In this document: positions 11,104 through 21,449 of the stretch, piece after piece
Layout: the number at the start of each line of letters is the position of its first letter
Position numbering within the stretch: the first letter of the stretch is position 1
From: Ziziphus jujuba
Taxonomy: Eukaryota > Streptophyta > Magnoliopsida > Rosales > Rhamnaceae
Length of the DNA: 64,000 nt
Reading direction: 5' to 3'
Assembly (NCBI RefSeq): GCF_031755915.1
Contig: NC_083389.1
Span: 14,005,001-14,069,000 of the forward strand
Translations under genes and position numbers: made by a program
Notes under the pieces: model-generated
Seen by the model: only the letters and a program-made list of their open reading frames with translations
Databases searched by the model: none
What the model was told of the DNA's origin: nothing

Positions 11104-11738
11104 ATGATGAAGTTGATGGGAATTAGGCTGAGCTTGATCTGGCTTGTCATGGCCATGGCAGCCACGGCCCAAATCATCCCTCCTCCTCCTTTTCCGGTGC
11201 TCGACACTACCGGACAGCCTCTCCGGCGCGTCCTGGAATACTACATCAACCCTGCTCTTTTAGACGCGCTCAGTGGTTCTTTACCTTTGGTAGAGCACAA
11301 CATAACATCTGCACGCTGCCCGCCATATGTGGGTGAAGGACAGCCTTCCTCGAAGAGACTCCCCGTGACCTTTGCGCCGCTGGAAGATAACGAGAACGTG
11401 GTGATGGTGGGGAAGAACTTCAAGGCAACATTCTCTAAGCCCAAAGGGTGTGAAGGTTCAACACATGGAAGGTCGGAAAGACAGATCCGCAGACTCAAAA
11501 GAGGTTGATTGAAACCGGAGATGGTGGAAGGTTTGGGAACTTGTTTCTGATAGAAAGGCTTGGAGGAAACAAAAATATTTACAAACTTCGATTTTGTCCC
11601 ACTGAGCTCTGCCCCCTATGTAAGTTTGAATGTGGAAACTTTGAAGCTTTGATCCCTGCGGATAGGGAGAGATTGATGAGCTTGGGAAATGATGATAATC
11701 CTGTAGCTGTTCAGTTCGAGAGGGTTTTACTTAATTAG
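11104..11738 (+). pseudogene. Kunitz/miraculin-like inhibitor gene 1, frameshifted
   Basis: This is a paralogue of the two intact genes at 15.3 and 18.3 kb. The start is taken at ATG 11104 (MMKLMGIRL) because upstream sequence, including an in-frame ATG at 11038, aligns with the paralogues' 5' UTR. A hydrophobic signal peptide of about 22 residues ending ATAQ comes first, then the Kunitz start motif VLDTTGQPL. After the second cysteine a base is missing: ACA-CA-TGG near 11462-11468, where the paralogue has a full extra codon base. The frame shifts there and stops early at 11506-11508. The second half (GGRFGNLFLI, four cysteines, stop at 11736-11738) is well preserved in another frame. This single lesion could also be an assembly error. 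Confidence 0.85.
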
Positions 11739-12169
11739 CTTAAGTCTAAATATTACTGTGTTTTCTGTGTTAATAGAAAACGTATATCATAATAACTAAG
11801 GAATAAATCGATCTCTTGAGATCTCCTAATTATAAATAAGAAATATTTCCATTTCTAAAGATCTCCTTGTTTCCTAGCTGCTACGATATGGGGATCTTTT
11901 TTTTTCTTGTTTTTTATAATAAATATTATGTGCATCTACTTTTGGAGTTGTTACTACAAATTAATATATATGTAGAAGAAACAAAATATTATGATATTTA
12001 TATCATAGATGATCTCTTTCTTTTACTTTTTATCCCAAACTTTGATTATGTTCCCTTCTTATTGTCTTCATCTTTAACCATCATTAACATAACATCATTC
12101 ATTTAAAAAAAAAAAAATAGTAAAGAAATAAAATAAATTAGTGCAAAAAATTTAAAAGAAAAGCTATTT
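11739..12169 (+). other. 3' flank of Kunitz gene 1, no gene seen
   Basis: The sequence is AT-rich. The first 130 bp (AGAAAACGTATATCATAATAAC) resemble, in the opposite orientation, the 3' flanks of the minus-strand Kunitz genes near 15.2 and 18.3 kb. The rest holds poly-A/T runs and no supported coding sequence. Confidence 0.5.
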
Positions 12170-13072
12170 TTTTAAAATGAGGTGCAATTTTATCACTAAT
12201 TGAATAGCTATGGAACCCCCTCAAAAAAAAAAAAAAAAAAAAAAGTGAGATAGAAGATTTACATCCCTATTTAAGCAATATAAATTTGTCATTGTACAAC
12301 TTTCCTAATCTCATATGTCCTGTCCAATATAAATATATATATATATATATGTGTTATATAATAAACATATGTCAGCATATATATATATACATATGCACAA
12401 TTAGGCTGGTACCTTACTTTTCAAGGTAAGCGATCCATTCTATATGGCCGTTGTCGGTATTTCCAGCTTTAATTTCATTCGCACTATGTTTGCATGATAT
12501 GTACCTTAATAATTTCATTGTGACTATGTTTGTATGCTAATAATCTTGCTTTTGCCATATGCATTGTCAAAGAGGTACTTCTATATGCTATATTGGGTGC
12601 GGTCACGTGGGATGCACGTGTTGTTGAGATATGCCGTTTGGGATCTATATATGGGTGAATAGATGTCTATTTATTTTGTTCAAACGTCATATCTTGACAC
12701 ACATATTATGTGCAAATTAAAGCTCTCTAAATAAATCTTGAAACAAAAATTTTTGGGATTTTCTTTCTTAATCAGAAAGGACATCGACTAATTAAATACT
12801 GCCTATGAAATTAAAGCTGGAAATACCAACAATGGCTGTAACTGGATCACTAATTTTGAAAAAGTAAGGTACAAGACTAATTGTGCATCATATGTTTATA
12901 TATTATTTTTGGCGCAAGACATATCAGATTAGCAAAATACAACAACAAATTTATATTGTCCAAATCGGGATGTAGATTTTCGGAGCTAGATCTTGTGTCC
13001 CAATTTTCTTTTCCCCATTCCTATCTCACATTAAAAGTATGACACATCATTTAAAATTTCATCTCATTTTCC
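12170..13072. repeat. long imperfect inverted repeat (fold-back element)
   Basis: The left arm (about 12170-12475) and right arm (about 12808-13072) are imperfect reverse complements. The best inner stretch is GGTATTTCCAGCTTTAATTTC at 12456-12476 against GAAATTAAAGCTGGAAATACC at 12809-12829. Pairing goes on outward through GCACAATTAG/CTAATTGTGC, CAATATAAATTTGT/ACAAATTTATATTG and GTGAGATAG/CTATCTCAC. The ~330-bp spacer contains a copy of the Kunitz promoter module (12598-12645). The right arm has small insertions. It may be a fold-back/MULE-type non-autonomous element or a local inverted duplication; a TSD was not identified. Confidence 0.7.
12598..12645 (-). promoter_or_regulatory. orphan Kunitz-type promoter module
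   Basis: GGTCACGTGGGATGCACGTGTTGTTGAGATAT matches the minus-strand promoter modules at 16048-16074 and 19095-19122, with paired ACGTG cores. No Kunitz coding sequence lies downstream of it on the minus strand, so it appears to be a relic. It is in the loop of the inverted repeat. Confidence 0.6.
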
Positions 13073-15239
13073 TATTAGCTTTATCTTCTGGATCAAATCT
13101 TCTATCCCCAACCATCTATTCCATTGCTTGTCCCTCCAACGAGCAGTTGCCACATCATTTTGTAAAAGTTAGGCTTGTTTACCCCTTTAACGTTGGTTTT
13201 CTCCGTCTTCTTCGTTTTCAATGTCTCTCACTGAATGATCAAAAGGAAATGGTGCTACATATGCACATATTTGAGTTTGCTAAATTTTAAGTCTAGCACA
13301 GGTAACGTAAGAAAGCTGTTTTGGTTTTTGAGAAAATTTCTTCATTTTTTATTTTTATATTTTTTTTAGACTAAATTCAAAGTGATCATAAAACTGAAAA
13401 CTCGAAGGCTACAATTAATGGATAATTAGGCCAATTGAATGCTTGGTGGTAAGCCTGGCTGGAAGTGTGGGTTAGAAGACAAAGGAGGATTCAAGCAGAT
13501 CAGAAGTAGTGCTTTTGAGATTTTGCTTGTGCAGATTGTAAGGGGTATTGGAGTCCGAATCCTGAGGCATCAATAGATGAGATACTCGGCTCAGACCAAA
13601 CTCAAATCAGACTTTAAAAAGATTATCCACCAATTTTTTAGATTTCAGATTTGACCAGGGTCTGTAGGAGGAGAAACCATGGCGTGCTCATTCAACACAA
13701 GTTCTTCTTGTCCGAATATTTTTTTCTCAATTTTTAATGAAAAAGGAGTTTTTTTTTTTTTTTGGTGGGAATTATGACAAAGCAGATTTGGTAAATGGAA
13801 GATACCAACGGCAAAAGAAATTAAACAACCTGTAGAGTTTTTAATTAACGTGGTGGCAATTCTTTAGGAGGACAGGTAATGAGACAGAAACCAAGGACAG
13901 AGGATCTTTGCTTTCCATCCTGCCTTTGTCCACATCACCAACTGCAACTTTACTGGGACCCACCATGTTAAATTGGAGAATTTTGCCCTTTATTTATAAC
14001 CATTTTTCTTCTTTTTTTTATTTTTATTTTTATTTTTTTATTATTATTATGAAATTCCTTTTTATAATAACACTGCCTCTGCCGAGTTTTGTAAATCAGA
14101 ACCACCGACCCGACCTTGATCAAGTTCTTTAACAGCTTTTCATCCACTTTGTTGAAGAATATGGGAATATGGTAATGTATTCCGATATTTTTAATCAAAA
14201 CACCAACATCGATTCCTTCATGGTCTTGCAAATCATTGGAATACCCTCGGAAATGTAGCTGGTGTAATTGAACGACGACGGTCCTGATCAGGGTCCTGTC
14301 AAATTTGGCTTGAATCGCATCTAAAATGTCCTTGATTATCAAATTCGACCCACCAGTTTTAAGTTCAGTCCTTTACAAGCAAATTGAAAGGCAAAGCCTT
14401 TTCTTATTTTGTTTCAATTCTATTAAAACAAAGAAAAAATTTTTGTTTCAACCATCGGGTGTCCAAGAAAAAGCAGAGAGGGAGCAGGAAAGGTTGGGAC
14501 CAAAAAAAGGTAAAATCATTTAATACGGTGGGGCGCAGTAAAAATTGCTGTAATGGATGATTTGGAGAATGATGATTAAAAAATAAATAAAAAAGAATTT
14601 TAAACGAGGTATCTTATTTCAACTGTTAAGAGAATATTGGGGATAGAGGACAATTTTTTTATTTCCGTTTGTATTCAATAAATGATAAATATAATTATAT
14701 CTTATTTTAAAGATCAACGTTTTATTTTTTGAACTTAATTTTATTTTATTTTATTAATGTTTTAAAATATAATAATGTTGATTTATTAAAATATTTATCA
14801 AATTTATTAATTAAATAATATAATAATATTTAATTGATTTATTTTATATTAAAAATTTTATTAATCCATAAGTTATATAAATATGTTAACTAATAATATC
14901 TTAATATATATTATTTATTAAATAATTTTAATATCTAAAATATAATAGTTTTAAATAAAATAATATTATATCAGTAATGAAATAGAAATATTGACAATAA
15001 AAAAATAGAAGATTTAGATCCTTTAGATAATCTAAGTACATATCTTTACGAAGGGTTGTAATGACAAGTAAAAGAAATAGATTTATATATGATATAAATA
15101 TCATAATATCTTTCTCTTTTACATATATATCAATTTGTAGTTACAATTCTCCAAAGGGAGATGTACATAATATTTATTAAAAAGATACCCCTATCCTAAC
15201 AACCAGGAATCAAGGAGATTTAGAGATTGATTTATTTCT
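13073..15239. other. intergenic, one unrecognised ORF
   Basis: This is mostly AT-rich. A minus-strand ORF (13968-14342) has a plausible coding N-terminal half (MIIKDILDAIQAKFDRTL) that degenerates into a Lys-rich low-complexity tail. I do not recognise it, and it may be a relic exon. Moderately complex sequence at 13430-13700 shows no coding frame. 14570-15000 is extremely AT-rich. Confidence 0.3.
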
Positions 15240-15295
15240 AATTTATTATTATGTTTTCCACTAAACAGAAAACACAATATTTATACATAACTAAT

Positions 15296-15916
15296 TTAAT
15301 TAACCATCTCAAACTGAACAGCTAGAGGAGTATCATCAATTCCCAAGCTCATCAATCTCGCCCCATTCTCAATCATCAAAGCTTCAAAGTTTCCACATTC
15401 AAACCTACATGTGGGGCAGAGCTCAGAAGGACAAAATTCAAGATTGTAAATGTTATTGTTTCCTCTCAGCCTTTCATCTCTGTCTATCAGAAAGTAGTTC
15501 CCAAACCTTCCACCATCTCCGATTTCAATCAATCTCTTCTGTGTCTCCGCGTCTCTCTCTCCAACCTTCCATGTGGTTGAGACACCACATGTATTGGCCG
15601 CAGAGAATGTTGCCTTGAAGTTCTTCCTCTCCCTCACCACGTTCTCGTTCTCTTCAAACGGCGCAAAGGTTACGGGGAGTCTACTCGATGAAGTCCCTTC
15701 TTGACCCACGTATTTCGGGCAGGATGATCCGTTCAGCGATATCAAAGTTAATGGACCGCCGATGTCGGTGATGGCGGGCTTGATGTAGTATTCCACACCT
15801 CGCCGGAGAGGCTGTCCAGCAATATCAAGCACCGGAGCAGGAGAGTTTTGAGCGGAGGCCGCGACGGCCATGACGAGCCAAATCAAGCTCAGCCTGAATC
15901 CCATCAACTTCTTCAT
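15296..15916 (-). CDS. Kunitz/miraculin-like protease inhibitor 2
   Basis: This is an intact 206-aa, intronless gene, as is usual for plant Kunitz inhibitors. A signal peptide (residues 1 to about 22, hydrophobic SLIWLVMAVAASA) predicts secretion or vacuolar targeting. The Kunitz signature start VLDIAGQPL follows at residues 29-37. Six cysteines are visible (SSCPKY, NTCGVS, EFCP, ELCP, PTC, FEC), allowing the beta-trefoil disulphides plus an extra pair in the CPSELCPTC region typical of miraculin-like members. It ends PLAVQFEMVN. Family members inhibit serine or other proteases and often respond to wounding or herbivory; the reactive-site specificity cannot be assigned here. It is a tandem paralogue of the genes at 11.1 and 18.3 kb. 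Confidence 0.92.
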   Translation of the reverse strand: MKKLMGFRLSLIWLVMAVAASAQNSPAPVLDIAGQPLRRGVEYYIKPAITDIGGPLTLISLNGSSCPKYVGQEGTSSSRLPVTFAPFEENENVVRERKNFKATFSAANTCGVSTTWKVGERDAETQKRLIEIGDGGRFGNYFLIDRDERLRGNNNIYNLEFCPSELCPTCRFECGNFEALMIENGARLMSLGIDDTPLAVQFEMVN

Positions 15917-16130
15917 TTTTGAGGAGCAGTAGATAATGTTTTGAAGATAAAAGAGGTTGCTTGCTTTTTTAGTTTATTAAGACTGTATGTGTGTTTGTGT
16001 ATGTATGTTTTCCATTGCCATGCGAGGGGTAAAATATATATATATAGGACGTGTGATGCACGTGTTGTTGAGATATATATATAAGACGTGTGCCGATTGA
16101 TATGGTGAATGAAAAGTCCAAGTTTCTTAT
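15917..16130 (-). promoter_or_regulatory. promoter/5' UTR of Kunitz gene 2
   Basis: Read on the minus strand, this has CTCAACAACACGTGCATCAC (about 16049-16068), TA-rich TATA candidates near 16033-16045 and an A-rich leader. The arrangement is shared with genes 1 and 3. Upstream homology to gene 3 goes on past 16300 (the GTGAATGAAAAGTCCAAGTT block), showing that the duplication included the promoter. Confidence 0.65.
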
Positions 16131-17051
16131 CCATTTGGAGAAATTATTTCTTGCAATCTAGAGGCATATATACCCGTGAGTGAGAAGGTCGTAATTAACA
16201 AATTTGTAGTTTGAATAAAGATGAGCTATGACTAGAAATATGGGATGGCAATTGAGGCACGGAGAAGAAAATCTCAAGAAACCCTATTCAACTTATGGAT
16301 TAAGTTATGACTGCTACCTTGCATGCATAAAATTAATCAAACATTCAAACCCCCATAAAGTCCTTATTTTATATTTATGAGTTATCCACAAGATTTTCTT
16401 TCAAGTGAATAATAATAATTATTATTATTATTTATTACTAGTTAATTTGATAATAGCTTGTCAACTTATGCAATTTATAGTTGCAAGCTTGTTATCTGAT
16501 TATTGACAAGGAAAAAGAATAAAAAACCTTGTTATCTGATTTGATTTTAAAGATTTGACTTGGATATAAATATAACATTAGTCAATTTGAAACCTAAAAG
16601 ACCATCAAAATCAATTAATAATTAGCCTGCCCAAATTTGTATTGGCATTCGTAATTTCCTTTTAATTCTGCAATTTGAAAAGGATCTCATTTCTAACAAT
16701 TTCATACTTTTAGTACATGTCGGCTTTAAATATCATATCTGTTTTAGTGTTGAAATACTACACGTGGTCTTTTTTCCAAAATTTTAACTTGCCTTATTTT
16801 TTAAATTTTTTATCTAACCATCTTTAAAGCAAGAAAAATGCTATTTGTGAATTGTTGGTAAACCATCACCAGTGAAACTTGTATACTATATAGATTATCA
16901 TTGAAAATTTACATTTAAAATTTTAATTAAAAAAATAAAATTAAATATTTTAATTAAAATTTGTTATATAAATTGAAAATTGTTATTAATATGATAAATA
17001 ATAAAATTCTTAGATCTATCTTCTTTTTTATAAATTACGTATATTGTGAAA

Positions 17052-17474
17052 TGACGAAGCTAAGCTTGGGACCTGATGCGGGAGATGCTCTAAACGTCGT
17101 CGTACCAAATTAAACCAAAGTTAACTTGGAGATCCTCGACGTGGCTGGCTTTGGGGAATTTAGCTTCTCTTTATTGTTTAAGTTCAATGCTCACCGTTTC
17201 ATTAATACACGTGTCCTTTGTTTTTGATTAAATGTATAGTTATTAGTTAATTTAGTTTGTTAAGCTGCGCGTGACGTGTCCTAGACAGTTATTCAATACG
17301 ATCCGTTTTGGCTGTATTCGGCTGGTATAAAAGCCAAGTTGTCTTCTTCCTTGGAGAAACAAGTTCATTTTCCACCATTGTTGAGTTTTGCAAGCTGTGT
17401 TAACAATGTATCAATGAGAATATTGTATCCCTCTAGCTCTCAGATAACCCAATTTCAAATTTGCTACTGCATCA
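17052..17474 (+). mobile_element. probable copia-type solo LTR
   Basis: This ~423-bp insertion is present in duplicate unit 1 and absent from the matching place in unit 2 (near 20047). It begins TGACGAAGC and ends CTGCATCA, giving TG..CA termini. It is flanked by TGAAA (17047-17051) and GGAAA (17475-17479), a 4-of-5 match for a TSD. It contains a TATA box (GGTATAAAAGCC, about 17324) and polyadenylation-like sequence. Strand is inferred from the TATA box position. The termini are less certain than for the other elements. Confidence 0.55.
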
Positions 17475-18341
17475 GGAAAGGTATTTAAGTTATAAAAATT
17501 AATTGGTGCGGACTGCTTTCTTCAAAATAAGTTACGCAGCTCCAAATATAGCTATATCGAATTTTATAATAATAATTAATAATTTCACTTAAAATAGTCA
17601 GCGATTATGAACTTTGTATGTAAATAGCATCCCATCATTGGTTAACTAGGATAGTTTTTTTTCCCTTAAAAAAAATAAAATAAAATAGGCTAGGCTTTTT
17701 TTTTTTTAAATAAAAAAATACATTGGAAAAAGATTAAATCAAAATAGGAAATCGATTAAATTAAGCATTAAAATTGCCCAATATATCAAATTCGTAAATA
17801 GATAACGTATGATCGAATGTGAATTATTCAATAATATATTAGATATATATATAATTCGACATACTTCCTGTTAGCTATAGTTTTTTATATTAATAATAAC
17901 TTAACATGAGAATTTTCATGACGAAGAAGTTTTATATTTGATCTTTGGTACATATTCGTTTTGAATACTTGTTTTGAGGTTTTTTAGCAATCGCAAAGCA
18001 ACTGTGGTCCAAAATTTGAATTCTTATACCTTTAATATGAAAAAGGAAAAGAAAAATTCTATTAATTTCACCATTCTTTTTTCCAAAATAATAATAATAA
18101 TAACTATCCGTAGTAATCTATGTATCATAATATTTTGTTTCCTTTACATATTGATCTATAGTTACAAATCAATAAAAGGAGATGTATACAATTGTCTCAT
18201 AGTTGAGTTTATTTTATTTAAAAAAAAAAATCCCCATATCCTAACAGCTAGGAAACATAGGAGACGTAAATATAAATTTATTTCTTATTTATAATTACGT
18301 TTTCACTAGCACAGAAAACACAATAATATTATTTATACTAA

Positions 18342-18956
18342 TTAATTAACCCTCTCAAACTCAACAGCAAGAGGAGTACCATCAACTCCCAAGCTCATCA
18401 ATTTCACTCCATTCTCAATCAGCAAAGCTTCAAAAGTCCCACATTCAAACCTACAGAGAGGGCAGACCTCAACGGGACAATATCTAAGATTGTAAATGTT
18501 ACTGTTTCCTCCAAGTCTATTATCTCTGCCAATCAGAAAGTAGCTGCCATCATCTCCTGCCTCGATCAATCTCTTCTGTGTCGCTGCGTCTCTCTCTCCG
18601 ACATTCCACATGGTCGAAACTCCACAAGTCGTCGCCGCGGAGAAGGTCGCCTTGAAGTTCTTCCCTAACCTCACAACGTTCTGGCTGTCATCGAACAGCG
18701 AGAACTTTACAGGGAGTCTGTTCAACGAAACCCTTTCCTGACCGACGTATTTCGGGCAGGAGGAGCCGTTCCATTGGACCAAAGTTAAAGCCCCGCCCAT
18801 GTCGGTGATGGCAGGGTTGATGTAGTATTCCACACCTGGTCGGAGAGGCTGTCCGGCAATGTCGAGCACCGGAGCAGGAGTGTCGTTCTGGGCCGTGATC
18901 GCCATGGCGATGACGAGCCAGATCAAGCTCAGCCTGATTCCCATCAACTTCATCAT
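18342..18956 (-). CDS. Kunitz/miraculin-like protease inhibitor 3
   Basis: This is an intact 204-aa, intronless gene. The start MMKLMGIRL agrees with gene 1. A signal peptide of about 22 residues ends ITAQ, and the Kunitz start motif VLDIAGQPL follows at about residue 30. Six cysteines occupy the same positions as in gene 2. The C-terminus is PLAVEFERVN. Relative to gene 2 it lacks a few residues in the loop after GDDG (GRFGN is missing), a surface loop where inhibitor paralogues often differ. It is probably secreted or vacuolar and defence-related, by family. The immediate upstream region conserves the ACGTG promoter module. Confidence 0.92.
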   Translation of the reverse strand: MMKLMGIRLSLIWLVIAMAITAQNDTPAPVLDIAGQPLRPGVEYYINPAITDMGGALTLVQWNGSSCPKYVGQERVSLNRLPVKFSLFDDSQNVVRLGKNFKATFSAATTCGVSTMWNVGERDAATQKRLIEAGDDGSYFLIGRDNRLGGNSNIYNLRYCPVEVCPLCRFECGTFEALLIENGVKLMSLGVDGTPLAVEFERVN

Positions 18957-19170
18957 TTTGAATAAATAAAAAAAAAAAAAAAAGAGTTCGGTTTAAGAAA
19001 ACAATTGCTAGCTTTTCAAAATTAGTTTATGATACTGTATATATGTTAATATTCTCTCCATGCAAGGTATATATAGGGTGTGGCGTTGGGGTGCTCACGT
19101 GTGACGCACGTGTAGTTGATATACTTATAAGTCGTGTGGCGATTGATGATCACGTGGTGAATGAAAAGTC
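18957..19170 (-). promoter_or_regulatory. promoter/5' UTR of Kunitz gene 3
   Basis: The conserved module (+ strand GCTCACGTGTGACGCACGTGTAGTTGATATA, about 19094-19123) has two CACGTG-type cores about 60 bp upstream of a TATATATAGGG TATA-like site near 19067. A third ACGTG lies near 19151. A run of A's (18970-18982) marks the leader. Confidence 0.65.
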
Positions 19171-20925
19171 CAAGTTTTCTTATCCATTTTGAGAAATTAT
19201 TTCTTGTAATGTAGAAGCATACCTAATGAGTGAGAAGGTCGTAATAAAATAACGTTTGAAGTTTGAACGATGAGCTGTAGCTAGGAATATATTAGGTGGC
19301 AATGGAGGCATGGAGAAGAAAATGACAAGAAAGCCAATTATGTCATTTTGTACTTAACTTCCATGCACGAAATTAGTCAAACTCTCCATTTTAATATGCA
19401 TTTATTCATATTTAAATCATATTTCAATATTTTAATATTTGTAATACTATTTATATATATATATATATCGGCAAGATTTTTTTTAAGTGAATAATTTCTT
19501 TTTTATTACTAGTTTTTTCGATAATAACTTGTTAACTCATGCAATTAATAGTTGCAAACTAGCAACCTTGTTATCCGATTTCAGTTAAAATCTTTGGCTT
19601 GGATAACATTGGTCAATTGGAACCTTTAGAATTCCATCAATGCCCAATTTTATATGGGCATTCTTAATTTCCTATGATTGTCTGCCATTTGTAAAGGATC
19701 CCATTCCCTAAAAATTTCATACTTTCAGTCCCATAACTTGTCATTTCTAAATATCACATCTATTTTTACATTGAAATACATACACGAGTTCTTTCATTTT
19801 CTCAAACATTTTTAACCTGCTTTATATTATTAATTTTTTTTTTGGGAAAGATAAACTTTAGCTCCAGCTTTTGAATCTTGACAGGAGTTATCATATGTGG
19901 CAATTGATAACTTGACTGTGACAACCTGCTTTATATATATCTATATCCACATCTATATATATATATATATATATATTTATCTAACCGTATTAAATTTAAT
20001 CCCTTTTTTTAATAAAATATGCAGATTGTGAAAGATATAATATTTTAAAATTAATTAGTGGTGCGGATCACATGCTGCAAATTTAGTTGTGCTCCCGAAA
20101 AATAGTTACGAATTTAATTTATTATAATAATTTCACTTAGAACTGTCACTGGTTATGGAACTATGTGTAAATAGTACTATCCTATCATCGTTTCAAATTG
20201 GCTAGGTTCTAAAAATACACTGGAAAAAATTGATTCAAAATATAGTATTGATCAAATAATTAAGCGTTATAATTGTCCAATCTATCAAATTTTCAAATAG
20301 ATAACAATGTCAATAATCACACATGAATTATTGGAAACTATAATATATGTTAGATATAAATTGTTAAGCTTAATGATAATTTAACATAATATCAGAATTT
20401 TTGGTGACTGAAATTTAGTGGTTGGTTTTTGGTATGTATTTGTGTAAAATAGTTGTTTGAGTTTTGTTTCGGCGCACCTGAAAAATCATTTTTTTCCCCA
20501 TCCATAGCTCCTGAATTTGAATCCTCCTACTTCCAATATCAAAAAGAAGAAGAAAATTTAATTTAGTTTCGCCAATCACCATTATATTAAGCCTCCTTAA
20601 CCATAAATAATTTATTAAATTGTATATAAAAATTAATATTTTAAACTATAGGTAAGTGGGTCAACTTTAAAAAATAATTGCATAAATGTATTATTACAAT
20701 ATATTTGGCCAAAAATATATATTTTCTTGGACAAAATATGTAATATATATATATATATATGGTGTAAATATTCTAAGCTCACAGGTGGATAGGAGAAAAA
20801 TAGACCCTCCAAAGAGGTTAATTTTTATTCAAAAACACCATCCAACAAATCCTAATTATATAATTAGAAAACTTATATATGATTTTATAGTTATATATGA
20901 TTTTATAGTTTGATATATTTAATTA

Positions 20926-20960
20926 CTAAACCCGCTCCAAATCAACAGGAAGCCCAGACC
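20926..20960 (-). pseudogene. Kunitz 3' end relic (ghost copy)
   Basis: On the minus strand this reads GLPVDLERV then a TAG stop at 20926-20928. It resembles the C-termini PLAVEFERVN and PLAVQFEMVN of the neighbours. The rest of the gene is missing, and a 26-bp tandem repeat begins inside it. A promoter relic follows at 21130. The match is short, so it rests on position in the tandem series as much as on sequence. Confidence 0.45.
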
Positions 20961-21018
20961 ACTCTAAAAAACAGAAAGCCCAGACCACTCTAAAAAACAG
21001 AAAGCCCAGAACCACCCC
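20946..21018. repeat. 26-bp tandem repeat, about 2.8 copies
   Basis: The unit is ACAGAAAGCCCAGACCACTC plus TAAAAA. Copies start at 20946, 20972 and 20998. The repeat appears to have grown from the Kunitz 3' relic. Confidence 0.8.
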
Positions 21019-21127
21019 AGTGGCAGCCCAGAACCGTAGACTTCATTTCAGTATATTGGTCTTGGTTTATGAATATGTATGTTATATTTTATTTTTGTTT
21101 ATTATTATTTTTTCATGTTTTACCAAT

Positions 21128-21260
21128 AATGTATTTTATAGGGTGTGGTCACGTGAGAGGCACGTGTAGTCCATGCCCATAAGTGAGAAGGTTGGAACAG
21201 TGTTTCTTTCCGAGCTTGAAATTTGAAATGGTAATTGAAGCACACGGAGAACAAGTCAAA
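21128..21260 (-). promoter_or_regulatory. relic promoter of ghost Kunitz copy
   Basis: GGTCACGTGAGAGGCACGTGTAGT (about 21147-21170) and the following GTGAGAAGGTTGGA and CACGGAGAA blocks match the upstream regions of genes 2 and 3. No gene body remains between this and the 3' relic at 20926. Confidence 0.6.
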
Positions 21261-21449
21261 GCCTGTTTCTACCTTTCTGTGCACAAAAAAGTCACCGTCC
21301 AAACGTCCCTCGTTCAAGTCATGGTGATTATTTAACAATCTAATTCCATCAACCCGTAAAAGCTCCAAAATTATATACCCAAAGAGACTTTTTTTACGTG
21401 TGCTATCGATCATAAGCATTTGTAATTTTTTGACTTGGTATCCGATTTC

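Noticed and set aside
13968..14342. 124-aa minus ORF as a gene
   Set aside because: The N-terminal half looks coding, but no family was recognised and the C-terminal half is Lys/Ile low complexity. It is kept only as a note in the intergenic entry.
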